From: Papiliotrema nemorosa
Taxonomy: Eukaryota > Basidiomycota > Tremellomycetes > Tremellales > Rhynchogastremaceae
Assembly: GCA_032158125.1 (NCBI GenBank)
Contig: JASKOT010000004.1
Location: forward strand, 186,001 to 250,000
DNA: 64,000 nucleotides
Reading direction: 5' to 3'
How positions within the stretch are numbered: the stretch's first letter is position 1; each line of letters opens with the position of its first letter. The notes under the pieces are model-generated. The model saw only the letters and a program-made list of their open reading frames with translations. It was not told where the DNA came from and searched no databases. Below are positions 1 through 10,425 of this stretch, in pieces. A program made the translations under genes and the position numbers.

Positions 1-1119
1 CTCGCTCAATTTGGCCAGTTCGGGGGATAAAGATGTTTCACCTTCAAGTTCAGCCAGACGAGCTTTGAAGCCCGTCACTGCGTGTTGAACATGTGTGAGG
101 GCGGCAGATCTTCCGTCGGGGGTGAATTCAAGGACAGTGGCGAGCTGATAGTGCACAGAAGCGAGAGCTCTGGATGAAGGAGGTAAGAGACCTGATCGGA
201 TCTTCAATGCCGAATTGTAATCTTGTGCTGCCTGAGGGAAGTTTTCTGCCCGTCAGTGAACACAATCAGAGGTCCGCTAAAGGTCAACCCACCCGTCTCG
301 AGGGAGACATCCCCTAGGGAGAGATAACAATCGGCCAGACATAATCTCTCTTCCCTCCCTTGTCCCTCGGGTAGATCCTCGACAATTTTGGAGTATATGG
401 TCCGTGCGACATCGAGGACTTCCCAAGCGGCATTGTAATCATCTTCCGGTCCTTCCCCTTCTTCACCTTCACCTTCGCCTTCGCCCTCTCCTTGCTCGCC
501 GCCGTCCTCTTCTTGCGCGTCATTTGTAAGATTGTTTCCGGTCGACGGACCAGCTTCGGCATTCCCGTCGTCTTCTTCTTCAGGCACATCATCCCCGTCT
601 CCCTCGAACACAAAGTTGCCAGAAGTAGCGGCCACATCTTCCATTGCTTGTCCTGACTCATCAGTAAGGCTTCCCTTGACGAGGTTGGCACGAGCTTACC
701 AGGCGCAAGAGCGGTCTTCTCGACTTCTTCTTTCCCCATCACTCCCTGCGTGGAAAATGCCAATTCGTATAGTGCTTTCCCATAACTGAGCAATAGAGGC
801 GCCATGGCAGGGTCAAACTCTCCTACGAGTTCTCGCCTACATGTCAGTGACACAGTCAGGTTATACAGCGCTCAACACAATGATGATAACCCTTGCGGGA
901 GCTAGTGATGTCGACTCACATGAGGTCTAGAGCTCCCGCATACTTCTCCACGCCCAATTCCCAATCTTTCAACGCGATAGCCTTCTTCCCCTCCGCAATG
1001 AGTTTATCAGCCTGAGCTTTGGTGTCCTTTCTGTCATTCTTGGTGTCTGTTGCCTCTGACGGTGGTACAGCAGCTACAGGTTCAGGTTGTTCCGCCATGA
1101 TGTCTGTTGCAATGGACAT
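1..1119 (-). CDS. NASP/Hif1/Sim3-type histone chaperone, 3' end cut by window edge
   Basis: Acts as a nuclear chaperone that carries histone H3-H4 by family knowledge. The first exon (ATG at 1119, second in-frame ATG at 1098) gives a short N-terminus and the first TPR helix pair (AIALKDWELGVEKYAGAL). An intron (about 835-919) follows, then the second TPR with the family motif LVGEFDPAMAPLLLSYGKAL. A very acidic Glu/Gly-rich tract (about 440-640) interrupts the TPR array, which is the hallmark of NASP/SHNi-TPR proteins. A further TPR (YNAAWEVLDVARTIY...CLADCYLSLGDVSLE) and another near 1-230 complete what is visible; the C-terminus lies off the left edge. It is divergent from the Rdx gene at 1257. 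Family assignment is firm; whether it is the Hif1 or Sim3 orthologue cannot be told here. Confidence 0.85.
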
Positions 1120-1146
1120 GAAAAGGAAATCTCCCAGCTTCCTTTG

Positions 1147-1183
1147 ACGCGACGCGACGTGGGCGGGTAGGGAATGTCACGTG
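1147..1183. promoter_or_regulatory. Possible cell-cycle box repeats and E-box between divergent genes
   Basis: The 137-bp gap between the histone-chaperone start and the Rdx start contains overlapping ACGCGACGCGACG (1147-1159), which resembles MluI cell-cycle box cores, and a palindromic CACGTG at 1178-1183. MBF-type factors bind ACGCG in other fungi, which would suit an S-phase histone chaperone. This is inference from short motifs only. Confidence 0.3.
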
Positions 1184-1256
1184 ATTCGCCACCCAATGAG
1201 GTGTAGAAAGTACAGTCATCCAACATTCATCTCATTTTAACGTCTATTGGGACACG

Positions 1257-1975
1257 ATGACTTCGACTACACCAAAAGAGGAGATCTGCGTGGATTGTGC
1301 TCCGACGACTAGCTCAATGTCTGAGGTCAAAGCGCTCAAACCAGCTTCGACCGCTGTCGGAGGCAGTCAAACATACGATGATTCCATTCAACCACCTATG
1401 CCCGAATCGCTCCATCCTGCAATACTGATCGAGTTCTGCGACAGATGTCGATGGTACGTACCAACCCTCCATCTCAGTCTTCTCATTCTCTTCTGGCATC
1501 CGTACCCTCTGACTCCTGCGCATATTCCGTGTAGCACGTCAAGGCGGTCGCCTGTCTTGCATTTCCTACAACCCTGGTAGGGGAAGCTGATACCCAGGGC
1601 ACCTAGAGCGACTTGGATCCAAACGGAACTCTTTCTCACTTTTCCCGTACCTACAATCCGATCCATAACTCTCCAACCGCTCACATCACCCGAAACGGGA
1701 GGGAGATTTAGGGTATGGATCATCACCCCGAACCAGACTTATCTCGCATGGGACAGAAAGGCAAGTACTCGAATAGTGTCGTTCCGCCAAGTGCTGATAC
1801 ACAGTCGGAAGGAGGATTTCCAGAGCTGAAAGTCTTGAAACAGAGAATACGGAATGTTTTACAGCCTGATCAGAATCTAGGTCATTCTGATAAACCCGCC
1901 AATGTCGTTCCGGCCAACTCAGGCACTCCAGCTACTGGATCGACGGCGATGAGTGCACTTACCGGACAATCGTAG
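1257..1975 (+). CDS. Rdx-family (SelW/SelT/SelH-like) thioredoxin-fold protein
   Basis: Small predicted redox protein of the Rdx family. Exon 1 (1257-1453) ends in the CxxC segment FCDRCRW; intron 1454-1597 (144 nt); exon 2 (1598-1760) resumes with APRATWIQTELFLTFP and the RFRVW strand; a 44-nt intron at 1761-1804 has a GC donor (gcaagt) and AG acceptor; the last exon gives EGGFPELKVLKQRIRNVL, the family's C-terminal motif. Only these splice choices keep the conserved segments in one frame. The active-site pair is Cys-Cys, not selenocysteine. The ~60-residue N-terminal extension and ~35-residue C-terminal tail are low-complexity. Substrate and partners are unknown. Ends 279 bp before the convergent tyrosyl-tRNA synthetase gene. 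Confidence 0.85.
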
Positions 1976-2253
1976 TCCATACAGTCCTTGTAGATCCTCT
2001 AGAGGGTAGTGCTGCGTAGAGGGATAACTGCTTTATGGGACCACCAGTGCCCTGATCAACCGACAAATCAAAAGGGGCAGGACGAAAGTTCACGCTATTT
2101 CCTCAAAGATCGCCAGCTGCATAGACATTCATCTGATTCGAGACGAGTCTACAATCGGATGGAGAGGTCCAATGTTGTCATTGCATTGTATCTAAATGCG
2201 GGGTATGTATATGTGCAAGGTATATCTTTCACCAGGATTCCGTCCTCTTAAGA

Positions 2254-4015
2254 CTATTCGTCTTCAATGTAAAAGATTAGATGACCATTTTTGCCTTGTC
2301 GAAGCACGACCAAATGTCCATCGACCACGTCTTCCCTCGATATTTCTTCTCTCGGATCGGAGATTCTCCTCCCGCTAACAGTAACCCCTTTCCCCTTGAC
2401 CAACCTGGACGCTTCCGCTCGGCCTGTACATAGTCCATAAGAAATCATGAGTTTAGGCACGGATACACCTTGGAGGTCGGACCATTTGACTCGATGGAAA
2501 AAGGTCTCGTGACCGAGTTGGGAGAGTACAGTCTGGGAAGAGAGTTGTTGGGCCGGAATGGTATATAACATTTTGGCCGAGTTTTGGGATTTCTCCAGCG
2601 CCTCATCTATATTATGAGTAAGAGTGAGATTGGGATGAATCAGACATACGACCATGGACGAGCTCTGTGACTTCCTCAGCCAAGATCTTTTGCGCGACGC
2701 GTCGACCCTTTTCCGTCTGATTTTAGCGGTAAGTCCTGTGCATAAGGGCAAGGTAATTCACCTCGTGTTGGTGCATAATCTCCTTGATCCTCTCCAGGGG
2801 CAAAAGGGTAAACAACTTCAACTGCTGTTCGACCGACCCGTCCGGTAAACGCAAGAAAAACTGTCCTCTCAGCACGCATCCCCCCTTTCTTTGCCATGGG
2901 ACCCAATCGTACCTGGTAGAAATCGTGAACACTCGTCTGATCTCCGTCGAGCCATACTGCATTCCCAGCGGATTTCCCAAACTTTTCCCCATTCTCATTA
3001 GTCAACAAAGGGAACGTCAACCCATATGCCGGTTCCCCTGTCCCTGCATCTCCACCATTTCCATCTTCGCTGACTGGCTCGGCCGAAACGTGCGCCGAAG
3101 CAGACGCTTGCTGTCGCTTGATAAGATCTATACCGGCTACTATATTCCCCCATTGATCACTTCCACCCAGCTGGATCCTGCACGCGTGATGTTTGTGCAG
3201 ATGGGCAAAATCGTATGCTTGGAGAAGTTGGTACGAGAATTCGGTAAATGAGATCCCGTTATCGGTGTTCAGCCTAGACTTTACACTGCATGTCAGCCAA
3301 AGGTACCATACCCACCACGAATGGTGGTGTCCCGACTGACCTATCCCGAGCTATCATGGTGTTCACTTTGGCGAGTTTACCCACGTCCCTCAGGAAGTCC
3401 AAGAATGAAACTCCCTTGAACCAATCGTGGTTGTTCAGCACAGTCACTGAGCCTAGATCTTTAGGCCCAGTTGCCGGGGACAAGTCGTGCGCTGTTGAAG
3501 TTCTGGCTTGAATTGACGCTCCGTTGCGCCTGGCGATATACTCCTCTCCTCTGTTGAAGAACCGGTGGACCTGCTTCGTGATACCCTCCACATTCGTCGC
3601 CAGTACTTCCGGGCTCAAAGCTGTTCTTTCGGTGGATCGACCCGAGGGATCGCCTATAGACCCCGTAGCTCCGCCTATCTACCATGAGCCTCATCCCCCT
3701 CGGTGGACTCACCAGAGCGAGCACATTATGTCCGGCCAGTTTGAAATGCAACAAACCCATGAGAGCGACGAGGTTTCCTACATGTAACGACTTGGCGGAC
3801 GGATCTACTCCGCCGTATATGCAGCTTTGTCGAGTCACATGTCGTCGTATTTCGGGACTGGTATCAGTCAAGTCAGACGATGAGACTGACTTTGTGAGGG
3901 CGGCTATGAAACCTCGGGATTCCAGCGTGTCAATAACATTGGAAGATACTTCTCGCCTCGTGTGCACGTATCGCCGTGTCAGTCTTTGTGGGACACCTAG
4001 GCGCAACGCCTTCAT
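2254..4015 (-). CDS. MSY1: Mitochondrial tyrosyl-tRNA synthetase
   Basis: Charges mitochondrial tRNA-Tyr. The N-terminus ([20 protein letters not shown]) is basic and looks like a mitochondrial presequence. Class I features follow: [15 protein letters not shown], where HVGN is the HIGH motif, the [12 protein letters not shown] segment, the anticodon-side [11 protein letters not shown] motif, and KFGKS as the KMSKS loop. The C-terminus carries an S4-like RNA-binding segment ([20 protein letters not shown], then [10 protein letters not shown]), as in bacterial-type TyrRS. At least five introns are needed to join the frames, for example near 2610, 2730, 3275 and 3690. The stop is at 2254. The gene is divergent from MIX17, with a GTC/GCC triplet tract just upstream of its ATG. 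Confidence 0.92.
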
Positions 4016-4028
4016 TCTCGTCGTGTAG

Positions 4029-4069
4029 GTCGTCGTCGTCGCCGTCGTCGCCGTCGTCGTGGTCGTCGC
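4029..4069. repeat. GTC/GCC trinucleotide repeat
   Basis: An imperfect run of GTC with GCC and GTG interruptions lies directly upstream of the MSY1 ATG (4015), inside its leader or promoter. A variable-length microsatellite here could alter expression, but that is inference. Confidence 0.8.
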
Positions 4070-4222
4070 TGCCGAGATGACCCCCCTCGACGCTTGATCA
4101 CTTCGGCAGGACGCGGGGAAATAATTTGATTCCGTCTCCCAATCGGTTACTCGATTTGCTAGAACACCCCCGTTAAACGTTCTTCATCTTTACATTTACT
4201 CATCACCACACACATACACACA

Positions 4223-4801
4223 ATGCCTCGATCTGTGAGCTACTTCAACTCCAGTAGATAGTGACGCTTACATTCAGTCTGGCCGATCCTCTGCTCGATC
4301 TTCGGGTCCATCCCACTCTGCTCCCTCGCACCAGACCCGACCTCACTCCACCGCCGCCGCTCCTCCAGCTCATCAACAAGCTTACCCACAACAACACGCC
4401 GGTGCAGTCCCAGGTAAACCACCGGGACTCCTCGCTCAGGCCGCCAGCACCATGGGAGGTGCTGTCGCAGGAAGTGTGGTCGGCCATGGAATTTCCAATA
4501 TGTTATTCGGGTCGTCAAGACCTGCTGAACAGGCTGCTCCACCACCACCGGCAGAGTACGCTCAGCAGTCGTTGCAGCAGACTGGAGGATGTGATATCCC
4601 CGCCAAGGGTGAGTGGAGCATTTCTCGACGCAATCACGAGCTGACGTGTAGACTTTACAAAGTGCTTGGAGGCCACAAACGGGGACATGAACTCTTGCGC
4701 TTACTACCTCGAGGCTTTGAGTGAGTCGATCAGATCCTTGACTGCGTGGTCATCGCTGACGTTGCGCAGAGGCTTGCCAGGCTGCTGCCAAGCCATATTA
4801 G
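4223..4801 (+). CDS. MIX17: Twin-CX9C CHCH-domain protein, MIX17/CHCHD2-CHCHD10 family
   Basis: Mitochondrial intermembrane-space protein imported by the Mia40 relay (family knowledge). Four exons: 4223-4234, 4278-4608, 4652-4720 and 4770-4801. The N-terminus is rich in Ser, Arg, Pro and Ala; the middle holds the hydrophobic glycine motif MGGAVAGSVVGHGISNMLFG. The C-terminal CHCH domain has two helices, C-DIPAKDFTK-C and C-AYYLEALKA-C, each exactly CX9C, split by the third and fourth exons. The protein ends QAAAKPY. Length (about 147 aa) fits the family. The first exon codes only four residues (MPRS), so the start depends on the short first intron. Confidence 0.9.
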
Positions 4802-5015
4802 ACATCTCGATTCGTTGCGTGCATAGGGTGACGAAGCGGTGGCAATGTAGTCGTTTTAGTCGTCATGAATCAGCATACTCCCCATTCTACAACGCCATGC
4901 CCACCCAGATCTCAGCTGCCCCCGCTATATCAGTTCCCGCAAACCGATGTGACGTGCAAGGATAAAGCATGCTGCATGTTGCTCTGATGATGTGTTGTAC
5001 GTGTCACCTCGTAGC

Positions 5016-6095
5016 CTAGGTCCTCTTCTTTGCGTGGAACATATAATTACACAGTTCCCCCGCACCTTTCCTCCATGTCCCCTCTGCTCCTTCCCACAAT
5101 ATCCATGCACCGGCCAATGGATCGTACACTATCCCTCTAGTCTCTCCGACCTCATTCCGCCTCACATCACTCGCATCCTCGTTTCTCTCCCAAACATCGT
5201 ACCCTCCCATCTGACTGAATACGAACCGTCTCAACTCTTCCGGCTTGACAAACTTCTTGTAAGTATGCGTTCCGGGAGTAACAAGACGCAGTACGTCTTC
5301 CGCCAGAGTGAGCGTGAGGAGTTGAGATAGGGGTGTTCGGGAGATGGTAGACATGATGAGATGTCCGCCAGGTTTGATCATATCCCCAAGACATTTCATA
5401 AACTCTTCGGGGTTATCGACGTGCTCTAAGATCTCCATAGCGCAGACAATGTCGAATTTCTCTCCTGCATCACGAAGAGATTCGGCGGGTGTATGGCGGT
5501 ATTCCAAGCTCCCCGGTGTGGATTTCGTTTGAGAGCTGCTGGATGCGGGGTTGGAGGGGTCGGAGAAGGGCAAGAAGGGATCATGAGATGCGTGCAGGGT
5601 CGCAATGGCGATGTTTGATGCACTGGCATCTATACCTACTACATCTCCACCTAGCCTTGCGAGACTCTACAGATGAGCCTCACCGTACACCTAATGTCAA
5701 CTCACCTCGGAAAGTAGTCCTCCTCCACATCCAACATCCAAACACCTTTTACCGGCCAACCACCTCCCTGTACCTCTTTCCTGCTCTTGTCTCGAGTGCT
5801 GATGTCTGGATTCAAAAGTCCATGGGGTTTCGTTCGAAGTGTCCAAAGCGACTTTATCACGTATATAAGAAACCCGAGTAGGGTTCATCCGATGTAACAA
5901 CTTGAATTCACCGGCTGGGTCCCACCATTGTGAAGAGAGCGAAGAGAAATGTTCGATTTCAGAGGGGTTTATAGTGGTGAATCCTGGTGTCGCGTTGCTA
6001 ATGGGAGCTGAGGAGAGGAATCGACGAGGGGGTATGGATCGTGGGGTTCGTAAGATTTGGGATAATCGAGCGACCTTCATGTTTGTTCGATTCAT
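5016..6095 (-). CDS. COQ3: Ubiquinone biosynthesis O-methyltransferase
   Basis: SAM-dependent methyltransferase performing both O-methylations of coenzyme Q synthesis in mitochondria. Two exons joined over a 39-nt intron (5667-5705). The start at 6095 (or the Met five codons on) gives a basic presequence (MKVARLSQILRTPRSIPPRR); a Met at 6197 is in frame but would add 34 less basic residues. Conserved parts: SSQWWDPAGEFKLLHRMNP, SAM motif I CLDVGCGGGLLSE, the acidic-loop segment VVGIDAS, FDIVCAMEILEHV and GGHLIMSTISRT. The C-terminal YDPLAGAWILW matches the family's lid region. It is divergent from ALG13 with a shared promoter of about 235 bp. Confidence 0.92.
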
Positions 6096-6330
6096 CCGCG
6101 GAAAGACTCGGTTCGTAATCGTCGCCAGAATCAGATCGATCTCCTGGAGAGAAAATGTTATACTCGTCGATGCTGTGAGGTATGCGTCGACCGACAAGAG
6201 TCGAATGAGGGATGAAAGACTGATCGATGAAACCTGAAATCTCGAAACACCTCAACCAGACTGATCCACTTCAACCAACACCAAACCGGCTCGCCTTGCG
6301 TATCTCCTTTGCGGGATCTTCATCTCGGCA

Positions 6331-6997
6331 ATGGTCCAGAAAGGCACAACACTCCTCGTCACGGTCGGCTCGACGCTCTTCACCTCGCTCACTTCGAAGA
6401 TCCTCTCCCCGTCCATCCTGTCCGTACTCCCTACTCTCGGCGTGACCCGCCTAGTTGTCCAATACGGCGCAACGGATCTCCTCTCACTCAACACTATCGA
6501 AGACCTCGAGCTGGACTCTACAGGCACAGGGCAATTCGTATGGAGGGACTATAATGGCTCGGAAGAGGTGACGGTGGAAGTCTTCAAGTACACGGACGAT
6601 TTTGTGGGACTGGTAGACTCCGCAGACGCAGTGATCAGTCATGCCGGTACGTCCACCCACGGCGGTCCAAATGGAGCTCATGATGTAGGATCCGGATCTA
6701 TATTGACTGTGCTCAGATCGACACCACAAAAGCGTTTATTGGTCGTTCCAAACACTTCCTTAATGGACAATCATCAGACCGAGCTGGCTACGGCGCTGGA
6801 AACTCAAGGTCATCTCAAGACTTCTACCGTGGAGTGAGTGATGTATAAAGCTCGAGTGTGGTACATGCTGATCAAGAAGGACACTGGAAAATGATATTGG
6901 GCCCTGGTTGGAGAGCGATCTCTTGAAGCCGTTCGCCTCTGTCGACCGAGGCAAGTTTAGGGGCATTGTGGATGAAGTGATGGGTTTCTCGCCATGA
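6331..6997 (+). CDS. ALG13: ALG13-like catalytic subunit of UDP-GlcNAc transferase
   Basis: With Alg14 at the ER face it adds the second GlcNAc to the dolichol-linked N-glycan precursor. GT-B C-terminal half only: LLVTVGSTLFTSL at the N-terminus, LVVQYGAT, DAVISHAGSGSILTVL (UDP-GlcNAc binding, equivalent to the MurG C domain) and LLVVPNTSLMDNHQTELA. Exons 6331-6646, 6689-6833 and about 6877-6997. The first intron (6647-6688, 42 nt) is a multiple of three without an in-frame stop, so retention would insert 14 residues in the middle of the HAGSGS loop. The second acceptor is a tandem NAGNAG (AG at 6876 and 6879). Length about 190 aa fits fungal Alg13. Confidence 0.88.
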
Positions 6998-7408
6998 TTT
7001 TCGATTGCGCCCAAGACGATCTCCGGCGCTGCACTGCTCTTCTCAAGCGACACATGTGTGCCTCAAACTACGCCCGCTAGATAGGCGAAAGAACGGACAA
7101 GCGACCCACGCTGACCCTTTGGGTTCATCGAAGCGCTTGACAGCTCGACAGTAAAGGCGGGATCCACTTGTGCCGATGGCGCATACGGGTATGAGCCGAT
7201 ATATATGTTTAGCTCGCGGATACAAGCCAGGGCAACATGCGAGAAGCGTGTGTTGATCCAAGCTATACATTGTGATTAATGAATCCCCGCTACGCAGCGC
7301 TCTGATTGTCCATTTTCATACCCGAGATTATATTGTCCAGTGATAGGTTCTTATTGTCCTTTCCTAACGAGTACTAATTACAGATCTTGGCTCACGCCTG
7401 GTCTAATT
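6998..7408. other. Intergenic, no gene seen
   Basis: This stretch separates the tail-to-tail genes ALG13 and the Cys-rich protein. I see no coding pattern, tRNA or repeat; it should hold two 3' ends. Confidence 0.5.
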
Positions 7409-8797
7409 TTAAAGCTCAAGTTTGGCTTTGATAGCGTCCACGTCGCATTTGACAGTGTACAGGTCGGCTTTGATTTGCCAGAGGAGATCGTAAATCCCTC
7501 CGAGGTCGCATCCGGGTCCAGCTCCAGAGCCAGATCCGGAGCCGCCACCGCTTCCACCACCTTGAGCCGGGGCTTTAGAGGCCTCAGGCACAGGAGCCGG
7601 CATCATGGACATAGCCGAGGGGATCGGCATGGCGGACATGGGAGTGGGGTGCGCCTTGGAGGTATCGGCAGGAGGCATGCCACCGGTGGAGGTCGCAGAG
7701 ACGGGAGCAGGGTGGGATGTAGGTTGAGGAGCAGGCATGTCCGAGGTAGGAGCAGGAGCACTTGACGATGGGGGGTGAGGAGCGCCAGTTCCGCTTGGGA
7801 CAGACATGGAAGGGTGGCCCGAGGCCATAGAAGGCATCATCGACGAGGCCATAGACGACATCATTGACGAAGTCATAGAGGACATGGCCATCGAGCTTGA
7901 ACTTGAGCTTGAGCTCGATCCATCTTCAGGGCAATATCGACCGGTCATGGCGTCGTCCCCAAAGAAACACTGGAAGAAGATCCCATTATATCCGCAGACT
8001 CCTCCGGGGCAGCCCATCTGTCGACAGTCCGTGGTAGCGGGGAACGAAGAGTTCATGAGACAGACATAGTCCATCGTCTTGTTGTTGGGAGAGTAGAAGG
8101 AACAGAATGATTCAGCTGCACACCCGGTAGATCGGCAATCGGGGGAAGCACAGTCGACACACCCGTACGAGGGGGTTGTACCGCTGAAAGAGGGTACGCA
8201 GGATTCATGGTGTGAGCAACCGGTGGTTCGGCAGTCTCCCGCGTTACCAGTAGGCAGCGAAGAGGGAGCAGGGCTGCTGCTCATCGATTGAGAAGGCATC
8301 ATTGAAGAGGGGTGTCCGATAGACGATGGGGCGGACGAGGTCGATACCACGGAAGTGGATCCTGCTGAAGAGGGAGCAGAGGAGGCAGAGGAAGAGCCCC
8401 CGTTGTTGGGGAAGCTACAAATGAATCCTGCGTCGGGGTCGGTAGGATCGGTTCGAGCTGGGTTTCCAGGGACACAATCACCACCTGGACAACCACCGGC
8501 TCGGCAGTCATTGAACGCCAAACACCCATTGACTCCATGTCCGAACTGATTGCAGAAAGACCCCGTTGGGCAATCGGCGATGGTGGTGCAAGGGATACCT
8601 TGACCGATGGTAGAAGGGCTGAACGATGCCGCGGACGAGGTCGAAGTGGGTGTTCCTTGAGATGGTGCATCGGAGGATGCAGAGCCAGTCGCACTTGCAG
8701 AGGGATCGACCGATTGTCGCTTGAAATGGAATGGATTCCGAGCGGCTAGAGCCGGGGTGAAGAAGGGTAATAGGATAATGAGAGTGGTCAACTTCAT
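7409..8797 (-). CDS. Secreted Ser/Met/Pro-rich protein with Cys-rich DCRxxGC modules
   Basis: Intronless 462-residue ORF, unusual here. A clear signal peptide (MKLTTLIILLPFFTPALA, cut before RN) starts it. Residues about 70-130 hold a first Cys module (DCPTGSFCNQFG...FNDCRAGGCPGGDC). Residues about 190-290 hold three repeats of the form DCR-x2-GC (DCRTTGC, DCRSTGC, DCRQMGC) with further paired cysteines. Long Ser/Ala/Met/Pro-rich spacers lie between and after them and are likely O-mannosylated. The C-terminus (CDLGGIYDLLWQIKADLYTV...KAKLEL) is a short amphipathic helix with two Cys and no GPI signal. I do not recognise the family; it looks like a soluble wall or secreted protein. A TATA box sits 53 bp upstream. 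Confidence 0.8.
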   Translation of the reverse strand: MKLTTLIILLPFFTPALAARNPFHFKRQSVDPSASATGSASSDAPSQGTPTSTSSAASFSPSTIGQGIPCTTIADCPTGSFCNQFGHGVNGCLAFNDCRAGGCPGGDCVPGNPARTDPTDPDAGFICSFPNNGGSSSASSAPSSAGSTSVVSTSSAPSSIGHPSSMMPSQSMSSSPAPSSLPTGNAGDCRTTGCSHHESCVPSFSGTTPSYGCVDCASPDCRSTGCAAESFCSFYSPNNKTMDYVCLMNSSFPATTDCRQMGCPGGVCGYNGIFFQCFFGDDAMTGRYCPEDGSSSSSSSSSMAMSSMTSSMMSSMASSMMPSMASGHPSMSVPSGTGAPHPPSSSAPAPTSDMPAPQPTSHPAPVSATSTGGMPPADTSKAHPTPMSAMPIPSAMSMMPAPVPEASKAPAQGGGSGGGSGSGSGAGPGCDLGGIYDLLWQIKADLYTVKCDVDAIKAKLEL

Positions 8798-8850
8798 GTT
8801 GAGTGCACTGGGACTAGTATACCGGTAGTGCCAATGAAGTAGATGGTGAG

Positions 8851-8856
8851 TATATA
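8851..8856 (-). promoter_or_regulatory. TATA box of the Cys-rich secreted protein gene
   Basis: TATATA within GTATATAGAG lies about 53 bp upstream of the ATG at 8797. Strong TATA boxes tend to mark regulated, non-housekeeping genes in fungi, which suits a secreted protein. Confidence 0.55.
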
Positions 8857-8860
8857 GAGA

Positions 8861-10425
8861 GGAAGAACCAGATTGCCAGGCGAGCGGTGTATATGTACAG
8901 AAATGAGAAGGGGTTAGTGCACCTGATTTCTGATCCGAGATGTACTGTACCTACTTTTGACAGAGGCTTAAACAACATTGACCCCAGATCATGGTTACGG
9001 TTCACCTTCACCTCAGACATCAGCATCGCATGATCGTTGCCAAGCCGTGGCTTGTCCAGAATAGACAACCTTTCTTTTTACTCGCAGGCCAAACGGGCGA
9101 AACATTCGAGGGTCCACACGAGTTGCGTAACTTGCAGCATCAGAACTCCATTGAGGCTGAGCCCAGGGCCAGGGCCATCTTGACTCTACCCAGGCACTTC
9201 AACAACGACGCACTCGTACATTCAGGCAGTGCAAATAGTCGAGATTTGCCCGTCGTGCTCGAATGCCGTAGTCTTGAGCGGCTGACTTGAACAACGGAAA
9301 TGCCGGAAGAGTAGAAAAGATCCGCAATGACCTCCCCGCCCAAGTGCAGCACGTTCCTGACCTATCCTCTCTCATGTCCACATGTTGTGCGCGACACGCA
9401 AGTACGCACAAGCTTGCATGGTAGAACGTCGTTGGTCTGTTCATGCTTGTTGACAGGGCATTTGTCCCGTCTTGACTCCCGCCTTGCCGTAGAGACTCGA
9501 TATCGATAATTACCAAACAAGCCGAAGTGCCGTTTTTCAACGAGGATCAGCTGATCTATCCCATGAAGGCATGGATTTCGAGGGTGAGCTTTCTCACTGA
9601 GGATGCCTTAGAGAGACATGTAGATCGATGGAATCGCAAAGCGGTGCTGCTGGACCTGAGCTCAGGAGAATGTAGTGCATAGAGATCACACGGACAGGTC
9701 TGCAGATCGGCGATCTTGATTCGGGTGTGGATGTCTCAGTTCATCAAATTCAGCTGGTGACAAAAATTCAGCCTGCAATCTGCAAGCTGTGAGCGGATCT
9801 GTACGTGCATGACAGTCAAGGACACGATAAGGGAAGTATGCCATAGTGCCACAAGCAGAGCAGAGGATCAAGTGTCCGCTCAAGGGTCAAGGCAGGGTCT
9901 CAACAAGCCAGCACGCCGTGTCCGAAATCGTCAAGGTATGCTGATCGAAGCTGATTTATTGAGAGAGCAAGTCTATCTCATATGTTGTGCTGAATGGTCC
10001 TATCAGAAGGAAAGCTCAGACGGGCACATACTGGTAAGATGTTGGGGGGCGCCAAAGGCGAATTGAACAATCACCCTCGTATACCTCCCAGATTGCTCTA
10101 GTAAGTCTGTAATCAAGTACCCGTCTCGATTCCATGCGCCCTGGTTGCTCTATTGCCATTCCTCGTCGCATCCGGTTGTGATGAATCCATCAAGGGCTCG
10201 CTGTCGACAGAGACAGAATGCGTTTCAATGGGTGTGGAGCCCCCGGATGATAACTTTTGCCGCCTAGATGCAATTATTTTGAACATTTCATCGTCCACTG
10301 CCAACTTATATCCTGCGTTACCGACAGCATCTCAAGGGATTGTGACAGCGGTCTCAGAAGTTGTGGGTCAACTTGTGGATCGATTCAGAAGTCGTAGCAC
10401 CGTCGAAAAGGAAGCTCGAGTCGAT
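8861..10425. other. Long gene-free interval
   Basis: About 1.56 kb between the Cys-rich gene and ENP2. Short ORFs occur on both strands but none has a signal peptide, domain or supported exon chain. An open frame continues upstream of the ENP2 start from 10153, but it has no conserved content. Most likely promoter DNA for the two divergent genes; an unannotated non-coding RNA cannot be excluded. Confidence 0.45.

Noticed and set aside
8991..9290. ORFs in the 8.8-10.4 kb gap
   Set aside because: Short, without signal peptide, domain or consistent splice sites on either strand.
10153..10425. 91-residue N-terminal extension of ENP2
   Set aside because: Open by chance; the family starts at the MAFPKVYTVNG-type segment at 10426.
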